Assembly (NCBI GenBank): GCA_016840245.1
Contig: JAEOST010000011.1
Span: forward strand, 1-5,024
Direction: 5' to 3'
Length of the DNA: 5,024 nt
Source: Candidatus Thorarchaeota archaeon
Lineage (GTDB): Archaea > Asgardarchaeota > Thorarchaeia > Thorarchaeales > Thorarchaeaceae
Positions 1 through 5,024 of the stretch are shown here, piece by piece. The notes below the pieces were generated by a model, which saw nothing but the letters and a program-made list of their open reading frames with translations, searched no databases and was not told where the DNA came from. The position numbers and the translations under genes were made by a program. Position 1 is the stretch's first letter, and each line of letters begins with the position of its first letter.

Positions 1-327
1 GATAGGACTTGTAAGTGCTTCTCCCCCTTCTTTGTAATTTTATACAGCACTTGGTGTCTGCTCTCAACAACAACTTTCTTTGTACTTACAAGACGTTTCT
101 CATGAAAATCATCCAGGTAGCGATAGATTAAGCTTTGAGAAAGGCTCTCTGATTCAATATCACTCTCTTCCACTAGTCTACTTTTCAGATTGACATTGAT
201 TTCTTTGTGAAGTTGGTAGCCAGAAATTCCATCTGGTGACTCTTTGATTTGATTGAGTAACAAATAGTTCTCAAATAAGCGACGAATCCTGAGTGGGTTC
301 TTCGACAGAGTTGATACACCTATCCAT
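1..327 (-). CDS. PadR-like winged-helix transcriptional regulator, partial, start codon unclear
   Basis: Reading the minus strand from about 326 to the left edge gives 108 open codons. The translation contains LRIRRLFENYLLLNQIKES, then SGYQLHKEI, then SLIYRYLDDFHEKRLVSTKK, then VLYKITKKGEKHL. This is the order of a PadR-type winged helix: helix 1, a (H/S)GYxLxxxI helix, a recognition helix before xxYRxLxxxxxxxLV, and a wing ending in YxITxxGxxHL. PadR proteins are cytoplasmic dimeric DNA-binding repressors that often control adjacent drug-export or detoxification genes. The C-terminal dimerisation part lies outside the window. The frame has an in-frame TAA only two codons before Trp (326-324) and no ATG, GTG or TTG start ahead of helix 1. 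The only nearby ATG (327-325) is one base out of frame and its frame stops after 18 codons. A non-canonical start, a one-base error or a mutation near the start is therefore likely. The gene is divergent from the dikinase, so it may regulate it; this is inference. Confidence 0.72.
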
Positions 328-348
328 GACTGTTATTGAATCTCTAGC

Positions 349-358
349 AGTATAATCT
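349..358 (-). promoter_or_regulatory. Candidate TATA-like promoter box for the regulator gene
   Basis: On the minus strand the run GATTATACTG has its ATTATA core at 356-351. The core centre is about 26 nt upstream of the ATG at 327. That is the distance expected between an archaeal TATA box and the first base of a leaderless transcript, which would place the RNA start on or next to that ATG. No bacterial -35 element is visible at 16-18 nt from the equivalent plus-strand TATAAT. The call depends on the organism being an archaeon. Confidence 0.35.
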
Positions 359-383
359 CACTATTAATTGTTGTCATTTAGAT

Positions 384-406
384 GATATAATCAATATGAT
401 TATATG
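384..406 (+). promoter_or_regulatory. Candidate promoter (two AT-rich TATA-like boxes) for the dikinase gene
   Basis: Two TATA-like stretches lie between the regulator and the dikinase: GATATAATC near 383-391 and TTATATG at 400-406. If either is an archaeal TATA box, transcription would begin about 25 nt further on, near 412 or 429. Both positions are downstream of the ATG at 404. They would leave a leader of roughly 45-65 nt before the ATG at 476, which supports that later start. No convincing bacterial -35 hexamer is spaced correctly from TATAAT (385-390). Confidence 0.35.
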
Positions 407-463
407 TCCACTGTGAAGCTATTGAGTACCAATACACAATCTATGTACATCTTTCAATACGAT

Positions 464-468
464 GAGGT
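464..468 (+). promoter_or_regulatory. Shine-Dalgarno site that decides the dikinase start
   Basis: GAGGT at 464-468, with core GAGG at 464-467, ends 7-8 nt before the ATG at 476. Neither the ATG at 404 nor the one at 443 has a purine-rich site at a suitable distance. Together with the domain boundary, which begins right after codon 476, this favours 476 as the true start. Confidence 0.6.
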
Positions 469-475
469 TGACACA

Positions 476-3106
476 ATGAAGGGAATCTATCTCTTATCTA
501 CAAAAGAAACACCTGATGTTAGTTCAGTAGGTGGAAAGGCTCTTTCACTCATTCAGATGAAACAAGAAGGTTTGCCAGTGCCGCAGGGTTTCGTGTTGAC
601 TGTTGACTTCTTTGAACCATGGACAAGAGTACTCCAAGCTAAACCCGTGTGGAGACTAATACAGAGTAACGAATCTCATGAAATAAAGAAAGTAGCAAGT
701 GAATTAATGGGTCTATGCAGTACTCTCGAGTTTACCAATGAGATGAAAGAGAGTATATCAACTTCTCTTCAATCCATCAACTCCTCTGACGAAGATCTAT
801 TCGCTGTGCGTTCCTCCTCTCCTGACGAAGATCTTGAAAGTGCATCATTTGCAGGAGGATATGAAACATCTCTAGGTGTTCCGATATCCGAAATAGAATC
901 GTCTGTACGCCAATCGTATGCATCCATTTTCGATGAGCGTGTTTTCACATACAAACTGAAGCAGGGATTTGCTATAGATAAACCACAGATTGCGATTATC
1001 GTTCAGGAGCAGATCGATGCGGATAGTGCAGGTGTGGCATTTTCTCTAAATCCGATGAACAATTGCTATGATGAGTTAGTTGTCAATGCAAATTATGGTC
1101 TTGGGGAAACTGTTGTTTCTGGGCAAGTCACACCCGACACCTTTGTTGTAGACAAGGTTAATCGAGAAATAATCGACACGAAGATTGGTGCAAAAGAAGT
1201 AGCTCTTCACCTTGATTCAGCTGGAGGTGTTTCTGAATCAACAGAATCAGATAGCGGTAAAGCATGCATTACATCTGCCCAGATTATAGATCTCGTCGAT
1301 TATATATGTAAGATTGAATCCTTCTATCAGAAACCGATGGATATCGAGTGGGCGTTTTCTGGGGATAGTCTCTACATACTACAAGCGAGACCAATTACAA
1401 CCTATGTTCCCCTTACAGAAGAAATGCAAACAATACCTGGTGAACCCAAGCGGCTTTATTCAGACGCGCTATTACTAGAACAGGGGGTCCAAGAACCTCT
1501 TTCTGTACTAGGTACCAATTTCGTGGACTATGTGCTTATACAGATGGGATCTATTCTAGGAGCTGGAACAGAACTTGGGGTTGATGGAATTGCATTCACT
1601 TCTGGATGTCGATATTATATCAATTTGTCCAATGCATTGAAGGTTTTAGGCACAAACGCACCTGTCGGACCTGGAGGTTTCAAAGATCCTAATGTGATTG
1701 CTATTCTAGAAACCATTGATACCAAGCAGTACGAACCAAAAAGATTGCCAAAGGAACTGAAGTCAATCAAACGCAAGATGGTTTTCAAAATGATACCAAT
1801 GATGCTCCCTGTTATGAAAGGTATCAGAAATCCCAAAGCACTGATGCAAACCTACCTTGATGAAGAGCCTTCTCACCTTCAGCTAATGAAGGATTTTGCT
1901 GAACAAGAAATCTCAATTGAAGACCTAGCAGCTGGTCTTACATCAAAACTTGATCTATTCACAGAGTACGGAATCCCGATGATAATGGCTCCTCAACGTG
2001 CAGTATCCAGTATAGTAAAGATGTTCAAAGATGAAATAGATAATCTCCATGATGATATTCTTAGTCTAGGTATGGCTCTACCTATGAATAAAACAACGCA
2101 AATGGGCGAAGCATTGTACAACCTTGCAGCATTCGATGACATAAGAAACTGTGGTTCTTCTGATGAGTTTCTTGCACAACTGGAGCAACGAACTCTAAGT
2201 ACTGAATTCCTCCAATCATGGGATCAGTTCATCGAAGAGTTCGGATTCCGCTGTATTCGTGAGATTGATGTCGCAACACCACGCCCTAGCGAACAGCCCA
2301 CTGTACTCTTTGACCAATTGAAAAATCTGTCTCTGGTAGTAGAGGATGACAAGGATTCTAAGACTATCTTCGAGGAGGCTAGAATGCAACGAGCGGCTGC
2401 ATATCAGAAGCTTCTGAAGATTGCGACTCAAAAGGGGAGAAGGAAAGCCAAGCAGTTTGAAACCTACTATCAAACTATCTACACGCTTGGAGGTTACCGA
2501 GAAAATCCCAAGCAATACATCATATGGACTGTGAGTCTATTTAGAAAGAGAGTTCTTCAGATTGCTCAGGCTTTCGTTGAAGATGGTCGATTAGACAAAG
2601 TTGAACAGATATTTGACTTAAAAATGAAGGAGATAGATGAAGCACTGGCCAGTCCATCACTTGATCTGAGAAGCATAGCTCAGAACAACACAGCGTTTCT
2701 TAGGAAATTAAGAAAGAGTGGACCTTTCCCTCCAGTTATTGATTCAAGAGGGAGAGCCTACTTTCCTCCACGGAAAGAAACATCCGAAGGTGACCTGCTT
2801 GGAGAATCGATTTCACCAGGTATTGTACGAGGACGAGTGAAGATACTACATCATGCAGACGAGAAGCAAATTCTTCCTGGTGAAATACTTGTAACACGTG
2901 CCACTGACCCTGGTTGGACCCCTCTGTTCATCAACGCAGCAGGAATAATTCTAGAAATAGGTGGACCCTTACAACATGGTGCTATTGTGGCAAGAGAATA
3001 TGGTCTTCCATGCGTATCAGGAATTGCTGATGTTACAGAGAGATTGAAGGATGGCCAACTTGTCGAGATTGACGGATCTAGTGGAATTATCCGTATCTTG
3101 GAATGA
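476..3106 (+). CDS. PEP-synthase / rifampin-phosphotransferase-like dikinase (ATP-grasp plus phosphohistidine domain)
   Basis: This is an 876-residue protein if started at 476; the frame is open from an ATG at 404, giving 900. Numbering here follows the 900-residue form. Residues 38-330 are a PPDK-type ATP-grasp domain. It contains VGGKALSL (K45), FAVRSS (R136) with the loop SPDEDLESASFAGGYET, the segment AGVAFSLNP, and DIEW (E315) followed by LQARPIT (Q327, R329). Residues about 345-795 form a helical middle domain with REIDVATPRP (619-628), a motif of rifampin phosphotransferase-like proteins. Residues 800-899 are the swivelling PEP-utiliser domain with GGPLQHGAIVARE, where H858 is the predicted phosphohistidine. 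In this family ATP's beta-phosphate goes to the His and then to the acceptor, releasing AMP and Pi. The three-domain order and length fit rifampin phosphotransferase (near 870 residues) better than gluconeogenic PEP synthase, whose His domain is central and is followed by a C-terminal TIM barrel. No PEP/pyruvate barrel is present, so the acceptor is probably another small molecule, unknown here. No signal peptide or membrane segment is seen; the protein should be cytosolic. Confidence 0.92.
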   Translation: MKGIYLLSTKETPDVSSVGGKALSLIQMKQEGLPVPQGFVLTVDFFEPWTRVLQAKPVWRLIQSNESHEIKKVASELMGLCSTLEFTNEMKESISTSLQSINSSDEDLFAVRSSSPDEDLESASFAGGYETSLGVPISEIESSVRQSYASIFDERVFTYKLKQGFAIDKPQIAIIVQEQIDADSAGVAFSLNPMNNCYDELVVNANYGLGETVVSGQVTPDTFVVDKVNREIIDTKIGAKEVALHLDSAGGVSESTESDSGKACITSAQIIDLVDYICKIESFYQKPMDIEWAFSGDSLYILQARPITTYVPLTEEMQTIPGEPKRLYSDALLLEQGVQEPLSVLGTNFVDYVLIQMGSILGAGTELGVDGIAFTSGCRYYINLSNALKVLGTNAPVGPGGFKDPNVIAILETIDTKQYEPKRLPKELKSIKRKMVFKMIPMMLPVMKGIRNPKALMQTYLDEEPSHLQLMKDFAEQEISIEDLAAGLTSKLDLFTEYGIPMIMAPQRAVSSIVKMFKDEIDNLHDDILSLGMALPMNKTTQMGEALYNLAAFDDIRNCGSSDEFLAQLEQRTLSTEFLQSWDQFIEEFGFRCIREIDVATPRPSEQPTVLFDQLKNLSLVVEDDKDSKTIFEEARMQRAAAYQKLLKIATQKGRRKAKQFETYYQTIYTLGGYRENPKQYIIWTVSLFRKRVLQIAQAFVEDGRLDKVEQIFDLKMKEIDEALASPSLDLRSIAQNNTAFLRKLRKSGPFPPVIDSRGRAYFPPRKETSEGDLLGESISPGIVRGRVKILHHADEKQILPGEILVTRATDPGWTPLFINAAGIILEIGGPLQHGAIVAREYGLPCVSGIADVTERLKDGQLVEIDGSSGIIRILE

Positions 3107-3140
3107 ATTGATAGCATGTGACAATCTCAGAAATGTGATT

Positions 3141-3163
3141 GGATTCTGAATATGAGAATTTTT
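3141..3163 (+). terminator. Weak terminator-like hairpin with T-run after the dikinase gene
   Basis: ATTCT (3143-3147) and AGAAT (3155-3159) can pair around a 7-nt loop, and two G-T wobbles can extend the stem by two. The right arm runs directly into TTTTT (3159-3163). The hairpin is AT-rich and weak, about 35 nt downstream of the dikinase stop. In an archaeon the T-run alone could terminate transcription. It lies between convergent genes, where a terminator is expected. Confidence 0.3.
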
Positions 3164-3232
3164 CAAGAAATGGAAGAGTCTAGAGACCTGGAAATTCTTT
3201 ACTGGTATAATGAAGATATGAAGATAGAATGA
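3152..3232 (+). CDS. Possible 26-residue ORF between convergent genes (doubtful)
   Basis: An ATG at 3152 opens 26 codons ending in TGA at 3230-3232, two bases before the end of the convergent membrane-protein gene. The peptide begins MRIFQEMEESRDLEILYWYN and is acidic and rich in Glu, Asp, Ile and Leu, so it could form a short amphipathic helix. The frame is open for about ten codons before the ATG, back to a TGA at 3119. There is no clear ribosome binding site, and the start overlaps the putative terminator hairpin. It fills most of the gap, but ORFs this short arise by chance; it could also be a gene remnant. I do not recognise a family. Confidence 0.15.
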   Translation: MRIFQEMEESRDLEILYWYNEDMKIE

Positions 3233-3233
3233 A

Positions 3234-3674
3234 CTACTCGTCTTGTTTGAAACGATTCTCTGTGTCCTCTCTGTACAATTCAGCAAGAGTAGCCTTGTAG
3301 AGTTCCTGGTCGTAGTTTTGCTTCAACTGTTCGAGTTTTGATATAAGTGACACCTCGTAGAGTGTTCTTCTACAACAGACAATGAGTCCGATGAAGGCAA
3401 TCACCATGGTCAGTATGGGGAGTATAGGCAAAGCAAAAGGGCTCACAAGTAGTATGATATAACCAACCACATCGCCTGTAGGTTCAATACCTCTCTCAGT
3501 CCCATTAAGAAAAGACAGTCTCATTGCGAAGAAAATGAGGGTTGGTACGAACAGGTTAATCACGACTATGAAGAGGCCAAAGTCCGGGAGTAAACTAGCA
3601 AGCATTAATACCATAGCATAAGCTACAACAAAAAGAATCTCCATTACGAGTAGATATCGATCCATGAAGAACAA
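3234..3674 (-). CDS. Small multi-pass membrane protein with charged C-terminal helix, unknown function
   Basis: The frame encodes 146 residues from a TTG at 3674, or 143 from the ATG at 3665. I do not recognise a family. Hydrophobic segments lie at about 9-30 (MEILFVVAYAMVLMLASLL), 32-52 (FGLFIVVINLFVPTLIFFAM) and 69-101, the last long enough for one tilted or two short helices with prolines at 79, 83 and 86. A polar loop (about 54-68, NGTERGIEPTGD) separates the second and third. Then comes CCRR (100-103) and a charged, probably helical tail to residue 146 (LEQLKQNYDQELYKATLAEL). The Arg pair after the last segment suggests, by the positive-inside rule, a cytoplasmic tail. The TTG start has GGTG 7 nt upstream; the ATG lacks a well-placed site. 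A third candidate start, the ATG at 3644, would remove only the first ten residues. The gene lies downstream of and codirectional with the ankyrin gene, and convergent with the dikinase. The clean membrane pattern makes it a probable real gene. Confidence 0.6.
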   Translation of the reverse strand: MFFMDRYLLVMEILFVVAYAMVLMLASLLPDFGLFIVVINLFVPTLIFFAMRLSFLNGTERGIEPTGDVVGYIILLVSPFALPILPILTMVIAFIGLIVCCRRTLYEVSLISKLEQLKQNYDQELYKATLAELYREDTENRFKQDE

Positions 3675-3688
3675 TGCTGAGCACCCAT
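3644..3688 (-). other. Possible 14-codon leader ORF overlapping the membrane-protein start
   Basis: The strongest Shine-Dalgarno-like run on this strand, AAGAGGAGA (3699-3691), stands just ahead of an ATG at 3688, and the gap of about 3 nt is short. That ATG opens MGAQHCSSWIDIYS and stops at TAA (3646-3644). The stop overlaps an in-frame ATG of the membrane-protein frame (3644-3642) as TAATG, an arrangement typical of translational coupling. It may be a leader peptide, or a chance product of a misplaced start. Confidence 0.2.
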
Positions 3689-3780
3689 TGTCTCCTCTTG
3701 GTTATGGAGTCATTGAAAGGTCTTGCGGGAGAATTCTCGGTTTTTCCTGATGGAACATGGATGAAAGGAAAATAATCAAT
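3675..3780. other. Intergenic gap between ankyrin and membrane-protein genes
   Basis: This 106-bp gap lies between two minus-strand genes. It holds the AAGAGGAGA run described for the leader ORF and an AT-rich stretch near 3768-3779 (GATTGATTATTTTC on the minus strand) that could act as a promoter for the membrane-protein gene. On the plus strand an ATG at 3704 opens 23 codons (MESLKGLAGEFSVFPDGTWM then KGK) to TAA at 3775, without a ribosome binding site. The gap contains no strong hairpin, so cotranscription of the two minus-strand genes remains possible. Confidence 0.3.
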
Positions 3781-4182
3781 CTATTCGAATTTGCTGTATG
3801 CTTCATAAACAAGGCGATATATTCTATCAAACATTGATGGTTCTTCAGGTTCTTTGTATATACCATACCTTTGTTTGGCAAGAAGTATAGCAGGTTCAGG
3901 ATCTGCATTGTTTTCTAGCAGAATCTTTGCAATTTCATAAAACTCAGATAGATTTTCATCGTTAAGCAAACTGTTGGAGATTTCAAAAATAAGCAGACTT
4001 AACGGGGTTGTAGGTTGTAATAATGACATATCTAAATTTGATTCTGGGTCATAAGTCCACGTATAATTGGGATCCGCTCCGTTTTGAAGACATCTTTGCA
4101 CAATCACGAAGTTGTGTTCCGTAATTGCTTTTATTAACTCTTGATTGATATCAGATTGCATTACAAAGTCAATATTAATCAC
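3781..4182 (-). CDS. Small ankyrin-repeat protein
   Basis: The frame gives 133 residues from a GTG at 4182; an internal ATG at 4161 would give 126. Residues 13-39 read as an ankyrin helix pair, ELIKAITEHN-FVIVQRCLQN, ending in the diagnostic GADPN turn. A TPLSLLIFEI helix starts at about 59, as in the ankyrin TPLHxA helix. After an insertion, FYEIAKILLENNADPEPAILL (81-101) repeats the helix-turn pattern with NADP in place of GADP. This makes roughly two and a half repeats with degenerate spacing. Ankyrin repeats bind other proteins, so a binding or adaptor role is likely; there is no catalytic domain, signal peptide or membrane segment. The C-terminus (about 108-133, PEEPSMFDRIYRLVYEAYSK) is a probable extra helix. 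AAGGGAG (4200-4194) lies 11 nt before the GTG, a loose but usable ribosome binding site. The membrane-protein gene follows on the same strand after 106 bp. Confidence 0.7.
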   Translation of the reverse strand: MINIDFVMQSDINQELIKAITEHNFVIVQRCLQNGADPNYTWTYDPESNLDMSLLQPTTPLSLLIFEISNSLLNDENLSEFYEIAKILLENNADPEPAILLAKQRYGIYKEPEEPSMFDRIYRLVYEAYSKFE

Positions 4183-4193
4183 TCAGAAAAGTA

Positions 4194-4207
4194 CTCCCTT
4201 TTGGAGG
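4194..4207. promoter_or_regulatory. Back-to-back ribosome binding sites of two divergent genes
   Basis: CTCCCTTTTGGAGG carries GGGAG on the minus strand (4198-4194), serving the GTG at 4182, and GGAGG on the plus strand (4203-4207), serving the ATG at 4216 at 8 nt spacing. The plus-strand site is the strongest in the window and fixes the DUF4037 start. With only 33 nt between start codons, each gene's promoter must lie largely inside the other gene. An AT-rich stretch, CAATATTAATC (4170-4180), inside the ankyrin gene is a candidate for the DUF4037 promoter. Confidence 0.5.
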
Positions 4208-4215
4208 AATCCACC

Positions 4216-5024
4216 ATGAGCCCTGATTATCCTTCGCCAGACCGACTTATGAAAGGACTAGACCTTAGCCAGGTCTTCTACGATGAAGCCGTTAAACCGC
4301 TCTTAGAGTCAGAGTTTCCGGATCTTGTATACTCAGCAGGTCATCTGGGAGCTGGGTCAGATGTACTAGGTTTTGACACAGACCAATCTAGAGACCATGA
4401 CTGGGGACCAAAGTTGCTTATCTTTCTGGGAGAGACGGACCATGAGAAATACCATGACTCTCTAGACACTTTTCTCGGTCACAATTTACCCACTGAGATT
4501 CGTGGCTTCCCGATTAACTTTGGCCGCCATGGTGATGGTCCTCTCTTTATGCAACTATCAGACGAACGACCACTCAATCATGGAGTTAGGATTTTCACAA
4601 TCAGGGATTACTTCATGCGATACCTTACTGTAGATCCACTTCAGAAAATGGATCCGATAGATTGGGTTATTCTCCCAGAGCAACGATTGCGAAGTATTGC
4701 TAAGGGTCGTATCTTCCATGATGGACTTGGGCAGTTGCAATCCATTGTTGAGAAACTGTCTTACTATCCTAATGACGTGTGGCTATATCTCTTGTCAGCC
4801 CAATGGCGACGGATTGGTCAAGACGACGCATTCATGGGTCGGTGTGGGCAGGTAGGCGATGAGCTAGGTTCTCGGGTTGTTGGTTCTAGACTGGTACACG
4901 ACATCATGAAGCTCTGTTTCTTAATTGAGAAGCAGTATGCTCCATACATCAAATGGTTTGGAACGGCCTTTTCGCAGCTCAAGAGTGCAGAAATTTTAAC
5001 ACCAATCCTTGAGCGTGTGTTTGA
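4216..5024 (+). CDS. DUF4037-family nucleotidyltransferase-like protein, C-terminus cut by window edge
   Basis: An ATG at 4216 with GGAGG 8 nt upstream opens 269 codons that reach the right edge without a stop. Residues 39-65 read YSAGHLGAGSDVLGFDTDQS then RDHDWGP, the signature of DUF4037 proteins. It has the form of a nucleotidyltransferase-fold active site: G47-S48 followed by D60-x-D62. Residues about 66-115 continue the alpha/beta domain (LLIFLGE, then GFPINFG). Residues 140-269 are helical, with WVILPEQRLRSIAKGRIFHD, YPNDVWLYLLSAQWRRIGQ and GRCGQVGDELGSRVV, which I recall as conserved in this family. Family members are commonly a little over 300 residues, so a modest C-terminal part is missing. 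The reaction and substrate are not established; nucleotide transfer to a small molecule, protein or RNA is an inference from the fold. The third carboxylate usual in such enzymes is not obvious near GFPINFG. The protein appears cytosolic. Confidence 0.85.
   Translation, partial: MSPDYPSPDRLMKGLDLSQVFYDEAVKPLLESEFPDLVYSAGHLGAGSDVLGFDTDQSRDHDWGPKLLIFLGETDHEKYHDSLDTFLGHNLPTEIRGFPINFGRHGDGPLFMQLSDERPLNHGVRIFTIRDYFMRYLTVDPLQKMDPIDWVILPEQRLRSIAKGRIFHDGLGQLQSIVEKLSYYPNDVWLYLLSAQWRRIGQDDAFMGRCGQVGDELGSRVVGSRLVHDIMKLCFLIEKQYAPYIKWFGTAFSQLKSAEILTPILERVF

Noticed and set aside
331..390. Bacterial sigma-70 promoters at the two TATAAT sequences (351-356 and 385-390)
   Set aside because: Neither has a TTGACA-like hexamer 16-18 bp upstream; TTGTCA at 371-376 is only 8 bp from the second box.
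476..3106. Naming the enzyme PEP synthase (ppsA) or pyruvate phosphate dikinase (ppdK)
   Set aside because: The phosphohistidine domain is C-terminal and no PEP/pyruvate TIM barrel follows it, so the domain order fits rifampin phosphotransferase-like proteins instead.
2851..3117. Minus-strand open frame of 88 codons opposite the end of the dikinase gene
   Set aside because: It is the antisense shadow of the conserved phosphohistidine domain; its translation shows no domain pattern.
3125..3148. Alternative inverted repeat TCAGAA...TTCTGA as terminator
   Set aside because: Six pairs, an 11-nt loop and no T-run immediately after it; the overlapping hairpin ending in TTTTT is the better candidate.
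3017..3286. 89-codon minus-strand open frame covering the gap after the dikinase
   Set aside because: It overlaps the dikinase C-terminus antisense and the membrane-protein gene in another frame, and its composition is low-quality (runs of Ser, Asn and Leu) with no recognisable domain.
3665..3780. Readthrough extension of the ankyrin frame past its TAG (FPFIHVPSGKTENSPARPFN...)
   Set aside because: The frame stays open for some 60 codons after the TAG, but the extension has no ankyrin features and runs out of frame through the membrane-protein gene, so it is probably chance.
3702..3908. 68-codon minus-strand open frame overlapping the ankyrin gene
   Set aside because: It lies out of frame within the ankyrin coding region, whose repeats are clearly coding.

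Overview
The window is an ordinary, moderately AT-rich prokaryotic chromosomal stretch with loosely packed genes on both strands. I cannot name the organism. Three features make an archaeon, possibly an Asgard-type lineage, my tentative guess: a TATA-like box sits about 26 nt upstream of a probable 5' end with no bacterial -35 partner, an RPH-like dikinase lies next to a PadR-like regulator, and there is a small ankyrin protein. An AT-rich bacterium is not excluded, because GAGG/GGAGG ribosome binding sites are also present.

Layout. Positions 1-327 (minus) hold the N-terminal half of a PadR-like winged-helix regulator that runs off the left edge and lacks a usable in-frame start codon. Positions 328-475 form the divergent regulatory region. 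Positions 476-3106 (plus; open from 404) encode the main gene, a complete PEP-synthase/rifampin-phosphotransferase-like dikinase with an ATP-grasp domain, a large middle domain and a C-terminal phosphohistidine swivelling domain. Positions 3107-3233 separate two convergent genes and contain a weak terminator-like hairpin and a doubtful 26-codon ORF. Positions 3234-3674 (minus) encode a small multi-pass membrane protein with a charged helical tail. Positions 3781-4182 (minus) encode a short ankyrin-repeat protein. From 4216 to the right edge (plus) lies a DUF4037-family nucleotidyltransferase-like protein, partial at its C-terminus, whose start codon is only 33 nt from the divergent ankyrin start.

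How they may work together. The regulator and the dikinase are divergent and share an intergenic region, so the regulator plausibly controls the dikinase. Such pairs are a recurring arrangement for inducible small-molecule modification. The ankyrin and membrane-protein genes are codirectional and about 100 bp apart, so they could be cotranscribed. The DUF4037 gene looks independent. I see no mobile element, CRISPR array, tRNA or rRNA. The best candidate for new biology is the dikinase with its regulator, whose substrate cannot be read from the sequence.
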